Positions 6,794 through 7,916 of a DNA stretch of 7,916 nt are shown piece after piece. Both the position numbers and the translations under genes were made by a program. The first letter of the stretch is position 1. Each line of letters opens with the position of its first letter. The stretch comes from Deltaproteobacteria bacterium. GTDB lineage: Bacteria > Desulfobacterota > DSM-4660 > Desulfatiglandales > Desulfatiglandaceae. Location of the stretch: positions 1-7,916 of the forward strand of contig JAFDKD010000105.1 in NCBI GenBank assembly GCA_019307165.1, given 5' to 3'. Under the pieces are notes generated by a model. It was not told where the DNA came from. It did no database searches and saw only the letters and a program-made list of their open reading frames with translations.

Positions 6794-6818
6794 CAGGTGT
6801 GGCTGTATACAGTATACA
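6790..6818 (+). promoter_or_regulatory. Strong sigma70-type promoter for the CoA-transferase
   Basis: A perfect TTGACA (6790-6795) is separated by exactly 17 bp from TATACA (6813-6818), four of six matches to TATAAT. The -35 box overlaps the mltG stop codon (6791-6793). Transcription would start near 6825 and give a leader of about 95 nt, which contains a small GC hairpin, GCCGG-ATGC-CCGGC (6884-6897). Confidence 0.6.
6804..6818. promoter_or_regulatory. 15-bp palindrome overlapping spacer and -10 box: candidate operator
   Basis: TGTATACAGTATACA is a perfect inverted repeat (TGTATAC / GTATACA) around one central A. It covers the 3' half of the promoter spacer and the whole -10 box, the place where a bound repressor would block RNA polymerase. 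The GTATAC core is reminiscent of sites of some GntR-family (FCD) regulators; that is resemblance only, and no regulator gene lies in this window. Confidence 0.5.
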
Positions 6819-6918
6819 TCCATACTCTGCGGCTGCTCACGGCCGTATGTGAATTGCCGTTCAACGTTGCAACCCCCTCAACCGCCGGATGCCCGGCAGC
6901 CGGCCAGATGGGAGCGCC

Positions 6919-7916
6919 ATGGACGCATTCGAGCGACTCACTGTTCTATCTCTGGAGCAAGCGACCGTTCTCCCCTACCTCACGTATAGACTGGCTCAGG
7001 ACGGCGTCCGGGTCATTCGTTTGGAACACCCCGTATACGGGGACCCCAACCGGATGATCGGCGAAAATGTCCTCGGCGAGGACAGGATGAACGCCTATTT
7101 TCTGTGCATTAACGCGGGCAAAGAGGCGGTGACGCTCAACCTGGCCGAACCCCAAGGTCAGGATATCTTTTATACCCTCGTAAAGACCCTGAATGTGGAT
7201 ATTTTCGCGACCAACCAGCTCCCCCGCAACTATGAAAAACTCGGCATCGACTACGACAGACTCAAATCGGTAAAGCCGGACATTATCTGGCTGGGTGTGA
7301 CCGGATTCGGCCCGGACAGCAACGAGGGCGCCTATGATCCCATTCTGCAAGCGCGGTCCGGACTCATGGAGTTGACCGGGGAAAAGGATGGAGAGCCACA
7401 GGTGGTGGGCATTCCGCTCCCTGACATGGGGACCAGCGAGCATGCCTACGGCCTCCTGATGAAGGCCCTCTACGCGCGGGAGATCACGGGTGAGGGTCGG
7501 CGAATCGATCTGGCCATGTTCGAATCGTCCGTCTCCTGGCTTACCGTTCCCATCACCTTCACCGGGAGCTTCGGCAAAACCATCACACGACGGGGTAACA
7601 CCCACGAGTTTTTCTCCCCGGTTTCCGTGTTCAGGACCGCCGACGGTTTCGTCTATTTTGCCGTTGGAAACGACCGCCAGTGGAAATCCATGGTCGGGAT
7701 ACCGGCGTTCAAGGCGCTGGACCGGCCTGAATATGAAAAGAACAAAGGTCGCATCAACGACGTGGATAACCTCAACCGCGCCATAAGAGAAATTACGATT
7801 CGGCATGCGTCCGAAGCGTTGATCCGGCTGTTCAACGAGGCCACAATCCCCATCAGCCGGATTCAAACCGTTCCCGAAGTGATCGCCGACCCCCTGGTGG
7901 AACGACGGTTGCTGAG
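6919..7916 (+). CDS. Class III (CaiB/BaiF) CoA-transferase, 3' end beyond window
   Basis: A cytoplasmic enzyme that moves CoA between carboxylic acids through an enzyme-bound aspartyl intermediate. The first 332 residues are visible and the frame is open at the right edge; complete family members have about 380-430 residues. Family marks in order are an N-terminal Rossmann-like start (VIRLEHPVYGDPNR), LCINAGKEAVTLNL, WLGVTGFGPDS with AYDPILQARSGLMELTG, then VGIPLPDMGTSEHAYGLLMK. D169 there falls at the position of the catalytic Asp of formyl-CoA transferase (Asp169). ARE-ITGEGRRIDLAMFES and a C-terminal RGNTHEFFSPVSVFRTADG follow. The ATG at 6919 has GGGAG about six bases upstream. The N-terminus lacks the common L-A-D-x-G-A-E-V-I-K form (it reads LAQDGVRVIRLE) and the substrate cannot be assigned; racemase and CoA-transferase members are hard to tell apart by motif. 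It probably has its own regulated promoter just upstream. Confidence 0.93.
   Translation, partial: MDAFERLTVLSLEQATVLPYLTYRLAQDGVRVIRLEHPVYGDPNRMIGENVLGEDRMNAYFLCINAGKEAVTLNLAEPQGQDIFYTLVKTLNVDIFATNQLPRNYEKLGIDYDRLKSVKPDIIWLGVTGFGPDSNEGAYDPILQARSGLMELTGEKDGEPQVVGIPLPDMGTSEHAYGLLMKALYAREITGEGRRIDLAMFESSVSWLTVPITFTGSFGKTITRRGNTHEFFSPVSVFRTADGFVYFAVGNDRQWKSMVGIPAFKALDRPEYEKNKGRINDVDNLNRAIREITIRHASEALIRLFNEATIPISRIQTVPEVIADPLVERRLL

Noticed and set aside
6946..7866. Long open frame (306 codons) on the minus strand opposite the CoA-transferase
   Set aside because: The plus strand carries all CaiB/BaiF motifs in an uninterrupted frame with a ribosome site. The antisense frame is a by-product of high GC and has no recognisable domain.

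Overview
The window looks like a chromosomal segment of a Gram-negative bacterium. By hand count most genes are about 45-68% GC. A member of the Desulfobacterota (former Deltaproteobacteria) would fit the mix of a TMTC-like GT-C protein, a DPM1-like GT2, GT4 enzymes, MltG and a class III CoA-transferase. That placement is inference from gene content; there is no rRNA or other marker gene to confirm it. No tRNA, rRNA, CRISPR array, insertion sequence or phage gene was seen.

Left half, minus strand (1-2799): three genes are read leftward. First is a multi-pass membrane protein of the lysylphosphatidylglycerol-synthase transmembrane / flippase-like family (1819-2799). A 278-bp gap follows, with a good sigma70-type promoter inside it. 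Next is a DPM1-like GT2 glycosyltransferase with C-terminal membrane helices (590-1540). Last is the N-terminal 170 residues of a GT-C membrane protein (1-510, cut by the window edge) that resembles the TMTC O-mannosyltransferase family. GT2 plus GT-C suggests that a sugar is loaded on a polyprenyl phosphate in the cytoplasm and then transferred, across the membrane, to a protein or glycan.

Centre, plus strand (3081-5557): after a 281-bp divergent intergenic region rich in inverted repeats, two GT4 glycosyltransferases follow in tandem, 80 bp apart. The first (3081-4283) has all the usual GT4 motifs. The second (4364-5557) is unusual: most of its middle is about 18-40% GC while both ends are 40-60%, and several normally conserved active-site residues are replaced.

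Right part, plus strand (5771-7916): mltG encodes the endolytic murein transglycosylase with its catalytic Glu intact. A class III (CaiB/BaiF) CoA-transferase follows and runs off the right edge. Between them is a strong promoter whose -35 box overlaps the mltG stop codon and whose spacer and -10 box lie within a perfect 15-bp palindrome, a candidate operator.

The left and central genes read as one divergent glycan or protein-glycosylation locus. mltG (peptidoglycan) and the CoA-transferase (acyl-CoA metabolism) look like ordinary neighbours with their own transcription.
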